Shown here in pieces: positions 1 through 8,883 of a DNA stretch of 64,000 nucleotides. The stretch is from CAIUMH01 sp963758555. GTDB lineage: Bacteria; Actinomycetota; Acidimicrobiia; Acidimicrobiales; RAAP-2. The translations under genes were made by a program, and so were the position numbers. The stretch lies in NCBI GenBank assembly GCA_963758555.1, contig CAVWVW010000003.1, positions 1,860,001 through 1,924,000 on the forward strand, read 5' to 3'. Position 1 is the first letter of the stretch. Each line of letters begins with the position of its first letter. Below the pieces are notes generated by a model. It made no database searches, was not told the DNA's origin, and saw nothing but the letters and a program-made list of their open reading frames with translations.

Positions 1-78
1 ACCGAGGACAGACCTTCGCTCTAAGAGGTCGGCCACGCAGCGGGTGGCTCCTCGGACGACGTCGGTCAAGATGGTGTC

Positions 79-1688
79 GTGCCACGGATCGAGCATCGGA
101 TCGATGTCCCCGACAGCGATGCCGAGGTCACGTCGAGACGGCTGCTGGTGGCGGGATGGGTCTATGGCGACGTCGATCCGATTCGCGCGCGTCGAGGTCT
201 TCTGCGATGGCCACCTGCTCGGGCGAGCCGGCCTGGGCCGGCCACGAGCCGACGTCGCCCATCGGTTGGCGGTTCCGGACGCAGAGCTCTCAGGCTTCGA
301 GCTGCTCGCTGCGGTGCCGTCGCTCCCCGCTGGCGACGTCGCCTCGATCGAGGTGGTCGCCACGACGTTGAGCGGAGCTCGCGAGAGCCTCGGGACCCGA
401 GACGTTCGGATCCGACGATTGGACGAGGTGCCGCCGATACCTGCGAGAGACCATCCCGACGCCTCGCCCTTTGGGCGATGGCGAGGCCGAAGGCGGCGGA
501 GCTCACGGCAGCGCTCCCTCGATCCGATCCGGGTTCTGTGGGCTGCCCGGGACCTCGACACAGGGGGCTCTCAGCTCCGCATGGCTGAGCTGGTGGAGCA
601 TCTTCGTCGAGAGGGCGGCTTCGAGAGCACGGTGCTCTCTCCGGTGGAGGGACCGATCGCGCGCGTCGCTCGAGGCATCAGAGGCTGAGGTCCTCGTCGG
701 AGGCGCGTTCACGCTCGATGAGCTCGCGGACTACGAACGTGAGCACGTGCTCTTCACCTCGTGGCTGAAGGGGCGATTCGATCTGGTGGTCGGCTTCACC
801 GTGTCCTCGTTTCCGATCATCGAAGGCGCCAATCGACTCGGCATACCTTCGGTCCTCCGGATCGGCGAGGCGGCACCCCTCTCGACGGTGCTCGGATGGC
901 TCTCGGTGCCGATCGTTCCCGCGGTCGAAGCCCGGGCCCGACAGGCCTTCGCTGACGCGTCCGTCTTGATGAGCAACTCGCACGCAGCGGTCGAGTGCTA
1001 CCGGGCCGATGGCTTCGACGGCAGGTTCGTCGTCGAGGGCACAGGGATCGACGTGGCAGGAGCGAGGAGGTACGTGAGCTCGAGCGACCGCCTTGCTGCT
1101 CGGCGGCGTTTGGGAGTCGGCGCGGACGAGCGGCTGCTCTTCTGCGGTGCCTCGCTCTGGCCGATCAAGGGTCAGGCCCTCGTGGTCGAAGCGATCGATC
1201 AGCTGCACCAGAGGTATCCCGAGCTCACCTGCGTCTTGATGGGAGGTGGGATCGAGGACTACGCCGGCGCCATCCGCTCCTTCGTCAGTCGTCACGGGCT
1301 CGAGGGTGTCGTGCGGATCCTTCCCTTCGAGGCCGACCTGCGCCCATGGTGGCTCGCTGCGGACGCGGCTGTCTGCTCGTCGGAGTCCGAGTCACTTCCC
1401 GCCGCCGTGTTGGAGGCCATGGCGTTCGGACTGCCTGTGCTCGGCTGCAGGGTCGGCGACGTGCCCCTGCTCGTCGAAGACGGCGTCACGGGGTGGCTGG
1501 TGGACCATTCCGATCTCGAAGCTCTGGTTGCTGGGCTCGCCTCCGTAGCAACCGCACCATCGGAGCAGCTCCGCAAGATGGGACAGGCTGCCGCTCAAGG
1601 AGTGGCGCGCGATTTTGACCGCACCGAGCACTTCGATCGGATCACGAACCTGCTCCGCACCACGGCGAACGACACGACGGTTGCCTGA
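79..1688 (+). pseudogene. GT4-type glycosyltransferase, reading frame interrupted twice
   Basis: GT-B glycosyltransferase, retaining GT4 type, transferring sugar from a nucleotide donor to an unknown acceptor. Sense starts at GTG 79 and runs to LLVAGWVYGDVD, continues one frame over from about 175-185 (IRFARVEVFCDGHLLG, then RVLWAARDLDTGGSQ), and shifts again near 670-685 into EVLVGGAFTLDEL and the donor-binding half. That half carries the E-x7-E signature in ESLPAAVLEAMAFG. Each shift corresponds to one surplus base. The preserved sense on both sides favours a sequence artefact over true decay. The first 78 bases contain an in-frame stop at 22-24 and nothing recognisable. Confidence 0.75.
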
Positions 1689-1714
1689 GCCTGCCGTCTC
1701 ACGGGGAGGCAGGC
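1689..1714. terminator. hairpin after the glycosyltransferase stop
   Basis: Seven-base arms GCCTGCC (1689-1695) and GGCAGGC (1708-1714) start directly after the TGA at 1686-1688. The 12-nt loop can extend the stem with CCGT/ACGG around CTC if a short bulge is allowed. There is no U-tract. It lies between two convergent genes and could stop both. Confidence 0.4.
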
Positions 1715-1766
1715 GGGGCCAGCTCGGGTGGTCATCTCACGCGTGCCAGTCGTTGGCCTCGGTCGT

Positions 1767-2681
1767 CTAGCTCTCCTGGGTCACGGTGAGGCTGCTTGCT
1801 GCAGCGTCGTTGTCCGCCAAGAGCGCGCCGAGCCCGTCGCGAAAGGGAACGTGAGCGCTCCAGCCGAGGAGCAGGGCCGCTTGGGCCGAGGAGATCATGG
1901 ACGAGGGCGGGTCGCCGTGACGCTCGGCGCCAAACTCCACCGGCACGCCGTAGCGGAGCGACACGATCTCGGCCAGCTCCCGGATGGTGACGGCCTCTTC
2001 CGAGACGACGTTGACCGTCAGGTCCTCCCGGTCGGACTCCACCGCGAGCCGAACGGCGCGAACGATGTCCGTCGTGTGGGTGAACTGGCGCCACTGACCA
2101 CCACTGCCGTGCACTGTGATCGCCCGACCGTCCCTCGCCGTGTCCGAGAACCGACTGAACACGGCGTTTGGTCGCATCCCCGGTCCATAGGCCGTGCCGA
2201 GTCGGAGGATCGCCAGGGGAAGGTCGCCGCTCTGCTGGATCGCTCGGAGCATCTGCTCTCCGGCCAGCTTGGTGGCTCCGTAGACGTGGCCCGGGTCACA
2301 GGGGTGCTGCTCGTCGACCGGGTCGAAGTGCGGTGGCCCGTAGACCTCCCACGTGGACGCGTAGACGACTCGGGCCCCGGTGCGCTGTGACGCCACGGCG
2401 ACGTTCATGGAACCGACCACGTTGGCTTCAGCCGCAAGCTCCGGATGCTCCGTGGCCACGTCGACGTCGCCAATCCCACCGAAGTGGACCACGACGTCCG
2501 CTCCGGTGATTGCCCTCTCCACGGCGTCAAGATCGCACAGGTCGCCAACGGTCGTGGCGAAGTGGTCGTGACGCATCGGCCGCACGTCAAAGCCACCGAC
2601 CTCGAACGATGCCAACCCGGCGAGGTGCTCAGCCACATGGCGGCCCAGAAACCCACTGCTGCCGGTCACCAGCACGCGCAC
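1767..2681 (-). CDS. NAD-dependent epimerase/dehydratase (extended SDR)
   Basis: Extended short-chain dehydrogenase of the nucleotide-sugar epimerase type, 304 residues. The N-terminus VRVLVTGSSGFLGRH holds the GxxGxxG NAD-binding loop, and YGATK is the catalytic Y-x3-K. I chose GTG 2681 because it begins right at the Rossmann strand and has GGGAG about 8 nt upstream; the frame stays open 16 codons further upstream. It converges on the glycosyltransferase, so a cell-surface sugar role is plausible but inferred. The exact substrate cannot be read from the sequence. Confidence 0.85.
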   Translation of the reverse strand: MRVLVTGSSGFLGRHVAEHLAGLASFEVGGFDVRPMRHDHFATTVGDLCDLDAVERAITGADVVVHFGGIGDVDVATEHPELAAEANVVGSMNVAVASQRTGARVVYASTWEVYGPPHFDPVDEQHPCDPGHVYGATKLAGEQMLRAIQQSGDLPLAILRLGTAYGPGMRPNAVFSRFSDTARDGRAITVHGSGGQWRQFTHTTDIVRAVRLAVESDREDLTVNVVSEEAVTIRELAEIVSLRYGVPVEFGAERHGDPPSSMISSAQAALLLGWSAHVPFRDGLGALLADNDAAASSLTVTQES

Positions 2682-3024
2682 GATTGCGCTCCCTTCGCGT
2701 AGCCACCGATCATACGGTCTGCTTGGCAACCAGCGAGGAGAGGAGCGCTCGGCGCAGACCGCTTCTCCAGGAGCGCGGGGAGCACCACCGGAAGGCCGCG
2801 ACGAGCTCGCCAGGTTGGATGGCTCGGTGGCGCTCCGCCGGGAGTGAGGCGTCCACTGACAAGTGCTCGGCGGACAACCCAGGCCTTCAGCACCGGGCTC
2901 TCTGCTTCAGTGTCTCCGTGCTTTGAGCCCGGCGTCCCGCTCCCCCGTCGACCCAGCTCCACGTGCCCCTCCCACGCTCATCACCGAGCTACCGAGGCCA
3001 GTGCCAGCCCGGTGACGGGGGCTC
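2682..3024. other. intergenic stretch without a supported gene
   Basis: About 340 bases between the 5' end of the epimerase and the 3' end of the MFS gene. Short open frames exist on both strands, but none has a plausible start signal or recognisable protein sense. One inverted repeat is present: CCGGGCTC at 2893-2900 and GAGCCCGG at 2925-2932 with a 24-nt loop, possibly part of termination. Confidence 0.5.
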
Positions 3025-4455
3025 TCAGGCCACGCTGAGCGGAGGGTTGTCGCGCTCGAGCGCCCGATCGTCAGCGACAGCCTTCGGGGTCATCCCCACG
3101 GCGGCCAGCGCGGCGAGCACGAGGGCGACGATGCAGACCACCCGCACGTGGGTGAAGGCGCTGGCCGCCGCCGCGTAGGTCAGCGGCGTGCCCAGCAGGG
3201 CCACCAAGATGCTCACGCCGAGCACGCTGCCGATCTGGCGGTTCATGTTGACCACGGCGCTGCCCGTCGCCGCTTGCGCCATGGGCAGACCAGACGTGCC
3301 GGCCGAGAGGATCGTTGGCAGCGCCAAGCCGACGCCGACGCCGAAGAGCAGCTGGGCCGGGAGCATCTCGGTCAGGTAGTGGGGCGTCTCGCCGAGCAGC
3401 AGCTGGGAGAGCACGACGCTGAAGCCCATCACCACACAGCCGATCGCCGTCAAGCGACCGACGCCGAGACGTCGAGCCAGGCTCCCGCCGAAGAGCGCAA
3501 AGCCGGGGACCATGAGCGGGCCGGGGGCCACGCCGAGACCGGTGGCGATCGGCGAGAAGTGCCACACCTCTTGCATCCACAAGATGCCGAGGAGCAGGTT
3601 GCCGGCGAAGGCCACCGAGAAGACGAGCATCGTCAGGTTCGACCACGCGAAGGAGCGCACCCTGAGCAGCGCCGGGTCCACGACCGGCGAGGCGTGGGTG
3701 AGCGAGCGCCACCAGAACACCGCTCCGGACGCCAACGCCACGATGAGCGTGCCCAGGGTCTCGGGTGAGGACCACCCCCACGCCGTGCCTTTGACGAGGC
3801 TGAGCGACAGCGCCCCGATGGCCAGGGCCAGCAGGATCGAGCCCCACAGGTCGGGCAGCGAGGAGACCTCGGCCTCCTTGGAGTCAGGCACCACCTTGAG
3901 CGCGATCACCAGCGCGGCGATGCCCACCGGCAAGTTGACCAAGAACACCAGGCGCCAGGAGTGCTGGACCAAGACCCCACCGACCACCGGCCCGACTGCG
4001 GCAGCCAGCGCGCTCACCGCCGCCCAGACACGCACCGCCCCGCTGCGCTTCTCAGGTGGGAAGGCGTTGATGAGCAGACCGAGGCTGGTCGGCGTCATGG
4101 CCGCCGCCCCGGCGGCCTGGAGGAGGCGGAAGCCGACGAGCGGCCACAGCGACGGGCTGAGCGCGCAGCCCAGGCTCGCCGCGGTGAAGAGCCCGAGGCC
4201 GAGCAGGAAGACGACCTTGCGACCCACCCTGTCGGCGATCCTCCCGAAGGGGATGAGCAGTGCCGCGTAGACGATGGCGTAGCAGTTGAGGACCCAGCTC
4301 AGGTTGGAGAACGAGGACTGGTGGAAGTCCTTGCCGATGCTGGAGAAGGCCACGTTCACGATGAACAGGTCCAGCGACGCCATGAAGGCGGCGGCGGAGA
4401 GCACCACGAGGATGATCCGCTGGCGACGCTCAGGGGGTCTGGTCGATGCGGTCAT
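3025..4455 (-). CDS. MFS drug exporter, DHA2 (EmrB/QacA-like) family
   Basis: Proton-driven efflux pump of 476 residues, the usual size for 14-helix DHA2 transporters. The first helix has the family pattern SLDLFIVNVAFSSIG, followed by GRIADRVGRK (motif A) in the first cytoplasmic loop and GPVVGGVL (motif C, antiporter signature) in helix 5. It is divergent from an HxlR regulator. The 78-bp gap holds two 19-bp near-identical repeats, so expression is very probably controlled by that regulator. Start ATG 4455 has GGAGG about 6 nt upstream (CAGGAGGGACCT). Substrate unknown. Confidence 0.92.
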   Translation of the reverse strand: MTASTRPPERRQRIILVVLSAAAFMASLDLFIVNVAFSSIGKDFHQSSFSNLSWVLNCYAIVYAALLIPFGRIADRVGRKVVFLLGLGLFTAASLGCALSPSLWPLVGFRLLQAAGAAAMTPTSLGLLINAFPPEKRSGAVRVWAAVSALAAAVGPVVGGVLVQHSWRLVFLVNLPVGIAALVIALKVVPDSKEAEVSSLPDLWGSILLALAIGALSLSLVKGTAWGWSSPETLGTLIVALASGAVFWWRSLTHASPVVDPALLRVRSFAWSNLTMLVFSVAFAGNLLLGILWMQEVWHFSPIATGLGVAPGPLMVPGFALFGGSLARRLGVGRLTAIGCVVMGFSVVLSQLLLGETPHYLTEMLPAQLLFGVGVGLALPTILSAGTSGLPMAQAATGSAVVNMNRQIGSVLGVSILVALLGTPLTYAAAASAFTHVRVVCIVALVLAALAAVGMTPKAVADDRALERDNPPLSVA

Positions 4456-4470
4456 AGGTCCCTCCTGACG

Positions 4471-4521
4471 AGTTCAATAGAAAGACTGACTCTAACCTAG
4501 TCAGTTCAATAGATCAACTGA
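4471..4521. promoter_or_regulatory. double operator between MFS exporter and hxlR-type gene
   Basis: Two direct 19-mers, AGTTCAATAGAAAGACTGA (4471-4489) and AGTTCAATAGATCAACTGA (4503-4521), match at 16 of 19 bases and start 32 bp apart, about three helix turns. Each contains an imperfect inverted repeat; the second is perfect, CAGTT-N9-AACTG (4502-4520). The second copy abuts the regulator's -10. Probable binding sites for the adjacent winged-helix regulator. Confidence 0.75.
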
Positions 4522-4533
4522 TACAATGGACCC
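4522..4533 (+). promoter_or_regulatory. leaderless -10 for the HxlR gene
   Basis: TACAAT at 4522-4527, then 6 nt, then ATG 4534. There is no room for a Shine-Dalgarno, so the mRNA should begin at or next to the ATG. Confidence 0.7.
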
Positions 4534-5070
4534 ATGCGGAGGACACGGTTCGATGAGTGGCAGTGCTCGGTGGCTCGCACCGCCGACCTGCTCGGTGACT
4601 GGTGGACGCCCTTGGTGCTGCGCGAGGCCTTCTTCGGCTCGAGGCGCTTCGACGACTTCGTCGAGATCCTGGGCATCTCGCGCAACACCCTGACCGAGCG
4701 GCTCGCCCGCCTGGTCGAGGAAGGGATCTTGGCCAAGCAGGCCTACCAAGAGAGCCCCACCCGCTACGAGTACACCCTGACGGAGAAGGGCCGGGCGCTC
4801 TTCGGCGTCTTGGCCTCGATGATCCGCTGGGGCGACGACTGGCTGGCCAGCGAGGACGGCCCACCGGTCGAGCTGGTCGATCTGAGCACGGGCGAGGTCG
4901 TTCACCCGATGGTGGTCGATGAGCGCACCGGCAAGCCCCTCGACCCCCGCTCGCTGCGGGCCCGACCAGGCCCCGGGATGGACGAGGTCGAGCGAGCTCG
5001 CTTCGAGGAGCGCCGGGCGCTTCGACGCCACGCCTTGAGCGCGCCCGCCCCTGTCGGCAGCGACGCCTGA
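4534..5070 (+). CDS. HxlR-family winged-helix transcriptional regulator
   Basis: DNA-binding regulator of 178 residues, slightly longer than typical HxlR proteins because of a C-terminal extension. The family core is present: CSVARTADLLGDWWTPLVLR, then FDDFVEILGISRNTLTERL as the recognition helix region, then a wing ending in RYEYTLTEKG. A single Cys near the N-terminus (Cys11) is shared with redox- or electrophile-sensing members, but that role is inference. Divergent from the DHA2 exporter and probably its repressor; it may also regulate the hydrolase 36 bp downstream. Confidence 0.92.
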   Translation: MRRTRFDEWQCSVARTADLLGDWWTPLVLREAFFGSRRFDDFVEILGISRNTLTERLARLVEEGILAKQAYQESPTRYEYTLTEKGRALFGVLASMIRWGDDWLASEDGPPVELVDLSTGEVVHPMVVDERTGKPLDPRSLRARPGPGMDEVERARFEERRALRRHALSAPAPVGSDA

Positions 5071-5093
5071 GCGGCGCTCGGCGCCCTCTTTGT

Positions 5094-5106
5094 TAGGTTG
5101 CCCGCC
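5094..5106 (+). promoter_or_regulatory. leaderless -10 for the alpha/beta hydrolase
   Basis: TAGGTT at 5094-5099, 7-nt spacer, GTG 5107. It selects GTG 5107 over the in-frame TTG at 5098, which lies inside the hexamer. Confidence 0.65.
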
Positions 5107-5892
5107 GTGAGCATCGAAGATCTCCACGTCGAGCACCACCACCGCGACGCGCCAGGACCGCGGGTCGTCATCGTCCACGGCTCACCAGATCGAAGTCGGA
5201 ACTTCCGCTTCGTCATCGAGCTCCTCGACGACGTGCCGATCACGATCTACGACCGGCGCGGCTACGGCCAGTCCCTGGCTGCCGGGGCGAAGGGCGGTGG
5301 CATCCCGGTCCACGTCCGCGACCTGCTCGAGCTGCTGGGCGAGACGCCCTCGGTCGTGGTGGGCCAGAGCGCGGGAGGGGCCACCTCGATCACGGCGGCG
5401 ACGATCGCACCCGAGCTCTTCTTGGCCGTCGGCGCCTGGGAGCCTCCGATGACGCCCTATGACTTCTGGCCAGCCGACGTCAAGGCGCAGACCAAGCTGT
5501 GGGCTGAGGACCCGGACCCCTTTGACCTCGGCGAGAGCTTCAACCGAGGGATGCTCGGCGACGACCGCTATGACGCCCTGGCCGAGGCCACCAAGGCGAT
5601 GCTGCGTGACGAGGGCGTGGCCTTCCGAGAGGACATGCGCTCCCAGATGTCGCTCTACTTCGAGCCCCAGCGCCTGGCGGTCCCGAGCGTCATCGGCTGT
5701 GGCGCCGACGAGCGCCGAGCGCCGCACACCGGCATGAACCAGGCCACCGCCTCGATGCTGGGCTCAGAGCTGCTCTACGTGCCCGACGCGGCGCACGCCG
5801 CTCACATCCTCCAGCCGGCCGCCTGGGCCCGGCTGGTGCGCGCCACCTTGGAGCTGGCCGCCGCCCCGCTGGCAGGGCGGCCGCCGTCCTGA
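5107..5892 (+). CDS. alpha/beta hydrolase
   Basis: Serine hydrolase fold of 261 residues. Visible elements are VVIVHGSPD (oxyanion-hole strand), YDRRGYGQS, the nucleophile elbow GQSAG, and a late His in AAHAAHIL that should complete the triad. It follows the HxlR gene on the same strand but has its own leaderless promoter, which also fixes the start. Many relatives are annotated as epoxide hydrolases, esterases or haloperoxidases; the substrate cannot be assigned. Its stop is 7 bp from that of the convergent rsgA. Confidence 0.85.
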   Translation: MSIEDLHVEHHHRDAPGPRVVIVHGSPDRSRNFRFVIELLDDVPITIYDRRGYGQSLAAGAKGGGIPVHVRDLLELLGETPSVVVGQSAGGATSITAATIAPELFLAVGAWEPPMTPYDFWPADVKAQTKLWAEDPDPFDLGESFNRGMLGDDRYDALAEATKAMLRDEGVAFREDMRSQMSLYFEPQRLAVPSVIGCGADERRAPHTGMNQATASMLGSELLYVPDAAHAAHILQPAAWARLVRATLELAAAPLAGRPPS

Positions 5893-5899
5893 GCAGCCG

Positions 5900-6952
5900 C
5901 TAGCGATCGTCGTCGGGCAGCGGCTCACGACGTCGCTTGGAGCGGCGCTCCTCGCCTCGATCGTCACTCGTCTCGTCCGATGCCGCTCGGCGCAGGCGCC
6001 AGCTGGCGAGCCGTCGTTCGGAGATCTCCCCCATCCGAGCGGCCCGCTCGACGGCGCAGCCCTTGTCTCCCTGGTGGGCGCAGTCACGGAAGCGACACTG
6101 CTCGGTCAGCGCCTCGATCTCAGGGAACGTGGCGGCCAAGCCCTCATCGCTGACCACGGCGTCGAGGAGCCGGATCCCCGGGATGTCGAGCAGGACGCCA
6201 CCGCTCTTCAGCCGATGGAGCTTGCGGGTGGTGGTCGAGTGGCGACCCTCGCCTCGTCGATCGAGCGAGCGGACGAGCTCGTGGCGGTCGTCAAGGACGT
6301 TGAGCAGCGAGGTCTTCCCCACCCCCGAGGCTCCGAGCATCACCGCGGTCACCCCGTCGGAGAGCAGGCGGCGCAGCGCCTCGATGCCCGAGCCGTCCGA
6401 CGAGCTGGTGACCAGCACGTCCACGCCGTCGACCGCCCCTCGCACCTGGTCGAGCACCTCGGTCGGGTCGTCGATCTCATCAGCCTTGGTGAGGACCACC
6501 ACCGGGCGTGCCCCGCTGTCGAAGGCCATGACTGCGAAGCTCTCCAAGAGCACGAGGTTGAGCGGTCGATCCACCGGCACGGTGATCAGCACGAGATCGA
6601 GGTTCGAGGCGAGGACCTGGACCCGACGCTTGGTCGACGCGGGGCGCCGAAGCTCCGAGCGCCGCGGGCTCACCCACTCGATGCGCTCGCCCGCGATCCC
6701 CACCCAGTCACCGGCGACGAGCCGTGGCGTGGTCTTCGCACAGCTGAGCAGCACCTGGCGCTCCTCGCCGTCGGCGTCGGCCACGATGACCTCCGCCAAC
6801 GCACCGTGGACGATGGCCACCCGACCGAGCAACGTGCCCTCGGGGACTTCGAGGTGCTCGCCCGGGCGCAGACCGAGGGAGGCAAGCACCGCTCCTGCTG
6901 CATGGTCGTCCACGCCACCAGCATCCCAGCCTGGTGTGCGCCGCCTTGGCAT
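5900..6952 (-). CDS. rsgA: ribosome small-subunit biogenesis GTPase RsgA
   Basis: Late-stage 30S maturation GTPase with the circularly permuted motif order of YjeQ/RsgA. From ATG 6952: OB-fold about 30-100, G4 LTKAD at 154-158, G1 GASGVGKTS at 207-215, G3 DIPG at 256-259. The C-terminal zinc knuckle ligands are C286, C291, H293 and C299 (CRFRDCAHQGDKGC). Length about 350, normal. A basic tail (RRSKRRRE) follows. GTG 6913 is an alternative start with a near-consensus leaderless hexamer (GATGCT, 6 nt). Confidence 0.93.
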   Translation of the reverse strand: MPRRRTPGWDAGGVDDHAAGAVLASLGLRPGEHLEVPEGTLLGRVAIVHGALAEVIVADADGEERQVLLSCAKTTPRLVAGDWVGIAGERIEWVSPRRSELRRPASTKRRVQVLASNLDLVLITVPVDRPLNLVLLESFAVMAFDSGARPVVVLTKADEIDDPTEVLDQVRGAVDGVDVLVTSSSDGSGIEALRRLLSDGVTAVMLGASGVGKTSLLNVLDDRHELVRSLDRRGEGRHSTTTRKLHRLKSGGVLLDIPGIRLLDAVVSDEGLAATFPEIEALTEQCRFRDCAHQGDKGCAVERAARMGEISERRLASWRLRRAASDETSDDRGEERRSKRRREPLPDDDR

Positions 6953-7058
6953 CACCGCTCGAGCGAGCCCGCACACCAGGTTCGAGCACCGAGAGCGGGG
7001 CCCTAACGTAGAGACCCCGTGCAGCCGCCCTCCCACCCCCCACGTGCCGAGTCGCTCC

Positions 7059-7487
7059 ATGAGCGCTGAGGCCCCGAGCACCTCGTCGGTGCCCGAGCGT
7101 CCCTTGACCCTGCACCGCCTCGAGGCAGCGATCCGCGCCTCGTGGGGCCACGACACGTGCGATGCCTCCGACCAGGAGAGCTGGACAGAGGAGAACCCCT
7201 CGACCGGCCAGTGCGTGGCCACGGCCTACGTGGTCAACGATCTGCTCGGCGGCAAGCTCTTAGGCGCGGAGGTGCGCCACCCCGACGGGACCCTCCAAGG
7301 TCACCACTACTGGAACCTCTTCAACGATGGCCTCGAGATCGACCTGACCGCTGAGCAGTTCTGCCACGGCGAGATCGTCCAGAGCCCCGACGTCATGGAG
7401 CGCATCCACGACGTGCCAGATCCCGGAGCCGAGCACTACCTGCGCTTGAAGGCTCGGGTCTTCGACAAGCTGGCCGAGCAGGCCTAG
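7059..7487 (+). CDS. YunG-like conserved protein
   Basis: Cytosolic protein of 142 residues resembling the Bacillus YunG family. The conserved run is SWGHDTC, W..ENPSTGQCVATA, LLGGKLLGAEV, HHYWNLFNDG, EIDLTAEQF. Function is unknown. The pattern of conserved Cys, His and Asp suggests a small papain-like or transglutaminase-like fold, which is inference. Start ATG 7059 is the first start that leaves the whole domain. Divergent from rsgA and convergent with the DUF2127 gene 20 bp away. Confidence 0.75.
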   Translation: MSAEAPSTSSVPERPLTLHRLEAAIRASWGHDTCDASDQESWTEENPSTGQCVATAYVVNDLLGGKLLGAEVRHPDGTLQGHHYWNLFNDGLEIDLTAEQFCHGEIVQSPDVMERIHDVPDPGAEHYLRLKARVFDKLAEQA

Positions 7488-7507
7488 CGCGCCTCGTCAG
7501 CGCGTCG

Positions 7508-8050
7508 TCAGGGAGCGCCACCGAGCGCGGCGGCTCGGGCGGCTCGCATCCGCCGGAACTCCAAGGTGGTCAGCACCAAGATCACCGCGTCGAAGATGGT
7601 GAGCAAGGTCAAGAGGATCGAGAAGTGCACGAAGGCCAGGCGGTAGAGCTGGTAGATGCCGAAGCCGCCGAGGAACACGAAGGCCACGTAGTACGACCAG
7701 TGCTCTCGCCGGTAGAGCCCGATGACGACGATGAGCTTGGCCACCCCGTGGACCAGCAGGTACAGCGCCCCGAAGAGCTGGGTCTTGTGCAGGTCCCCGG
7801 TGAAGCGGAGCACGTGGCGAGCGAAGAAGTCATGGGGGTTCAGCGACAGCTCGTGGAGGGTCAGCCACCGGGCGAAGTCATCGATCGAGTCGGGCGAGAT
7901 GATGAGCAGCAGCACGCCACCGATGAGCTCGAAGACGCCATCGAGCCCCTTGAGCACCAAGGTGACGTCGAAGGCGTTGTCGAGGGCATCACCCCGACGG
8001 GTCTCCTGGGCTTCGGTCGCCGCGGCGACCTCATCATCGGCCCTGCTCAT
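7508..8050 (-). CDS. DUF2127 membrane protein
   Basis: Integral membrane protein of 180 residues with four hydrophobic segments (GVFELIGGVLLLII, LFGALYLLVHGVAKLIVVIG, YYVAFVFLGGFGIYQLY, LLTLLTIFDAVILVL). It matches the DUF2127 layout, including the conserved Lys-Gly after the first amphipathic stretch (VLKGLDGV). Function unknown. ATG 8050 is chosen over upstream codons because TACGAT lies 6 nt before it. Single-gene unit. Confidence 0.85.
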   Translation of the reverse strand: MSRADDEVAAATEAQETRRGDALDNAFDVTLVLKGLDGVFELIGGVLLLIISPDSIDDFARWLTLHELSLNPHDFFARHVLRFTGDLHKTQLFGALYLLVHGVAKLIVVIGLYRREHWSYYVAFVFLGGFGIYQLYRLAFVHFSILLTLLTIFDAVILVLTTLEFRRMRAARAAALGGAP

Positions 8051-8062
8051 CGACCCATCGTA
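8051..8062 (-). promoter_or_regulatory. leaderless -10 for DUF2127 gene
   Basis: On the minus strand TACGAT (8062-8057), 6-nt spacer, ATG at 8050. Confidence 0.65.
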
Positions 8063-8482
8063 TTGAGGTCTCCTGACCCACTCGCGTGCGGGACCTGACA
8101 ATGGCGTGAACTTCTTCGTTCTGCCCTCCACATTTGCGTCGAAGAGGAGTACGTTGCGCCAGAGAGAGCCGGGGGGCTCGGAAGGGGGCGCCTATGCGAA
8201 GGATCCATCGCACAGGCATCTGATCTCGACGACGGGCTCGAAGGATTGCTGCCAGCCCTGCTGGCTTCGGCCTCGAAGCTCCACCTCACGGCGCGATGGG
8301 CGCGTCGATCACCCGGGGGCAAGGTCGCCTCACCGAGCGCCACTCCCACCGGGCGCCGTTCGACGAGAGCACAGCTGAAGAGAAGCGCCCGCTCCCCGAG
8401 TCTCTCGTGGGACGGGCGTTTCCACATTGACCAGACGACGACACGAAGAGATGACGGCACGACGACCAGCACAGGAGCGACC
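8063..8482. other. 420-bp intergenic region upstream of Hsp20
   Basis: No supported gene. It contains a perfect palindrome GCCAGC-CCT-GCTGGC (8251-8265) flanked by two direct CTCGAAG copies, and TTGACC at 8427-8432 that could act as a -35 for the downstream heat-shock gene, although no good -10 is seen. I find no CIRCE or HAIR-type element. Confidence 0.45.
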
Positions 8483-8863
8483 ATGACGCAGTCCACGAGA
8501 GCAGAGGTCTTGGCCGCCACGGCTCGCACGGCGGAGACCATGCAGGTCCAGACCGTTCCGGTGAACGCGTACGAGACACCGGCCGCGCTGATCATCGTCG
8601 CTCCCCTCCCCGCGGTCACCGCCGACGACGTGACCATCGAGGTCCACGATGCGTGGCTGCGCTTCACCGCCCTGCTGCGCAGCGCCGGGCCTCGCTCGTA
8701 CCTGCTCCACGAGTGGGAGTACGGCGGCTACGAGCGCGAGCTGGATCTCCCCGCAGGCTTTGGCGCAGGCGCCGAGGCGAGCTTGGCCAACGGCCAGCTG
8801 GTCATCCGAGTCCTTCGCGGGCCCTTCACCCAGCCGATCTCGCTCCAGCCGATCGGCCTCTGA
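8483..8863 (+). CDS. Hsp20/alpha-crystallin-type small heat-shock protein
   Basis: Small chaperone-like protein of 126 residues. The C-terminal two-thirds form the alpha-crystallin beta-sandwich: AALIIVAPLPAVTADDVTIE, a central Leu/Arg-rich strand, YERELDLPAGFGAGAEASLA, NGQLVIRVLRG. The usual I-x-I tail anchor is reduced to PISLQPI. Start ATG 8483 has AGGAG at 8473-8477, unlike the many leaderless neighbours. Relatives hold unfolding proteins in the cytosol. The gene ends inside a hairpin shared with the convergent SDR. Confidence 0.8.
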   Translation: MTQSTRAEVLAATARTAETMQVQTVPVNAYETPAALIIVAPLPAVTADDVTIEVHDAWLRFTALLRSAGPRSYLLHEWEYGGYERELDLPAGFGAGAEASLANGQLVIRVLRGPFTQPISLQPIGL

Positions 8864-8883
8864 GCGGCCCGAAGGGCGCTCAG
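8860..8883. terminator. bidirectional hairpin shared by two stop codons
   Basis: CTGAGCGGCCC (8860-8870), loop GAA, GGGCGCTCAG (8874-8883): ten pairs with one bulged G. The left arm holds the Hsp20 TGA and the right arm the SDR stop. There is no U-tract on either strand. Confidence 0.6.

Noticed and set aside
2666..2962. Minus-strand open frame of about 98 codons upstream of the epimerase
   Set aside because: No domain, no start signal, and its end overlaps the well-supported epimerase start.
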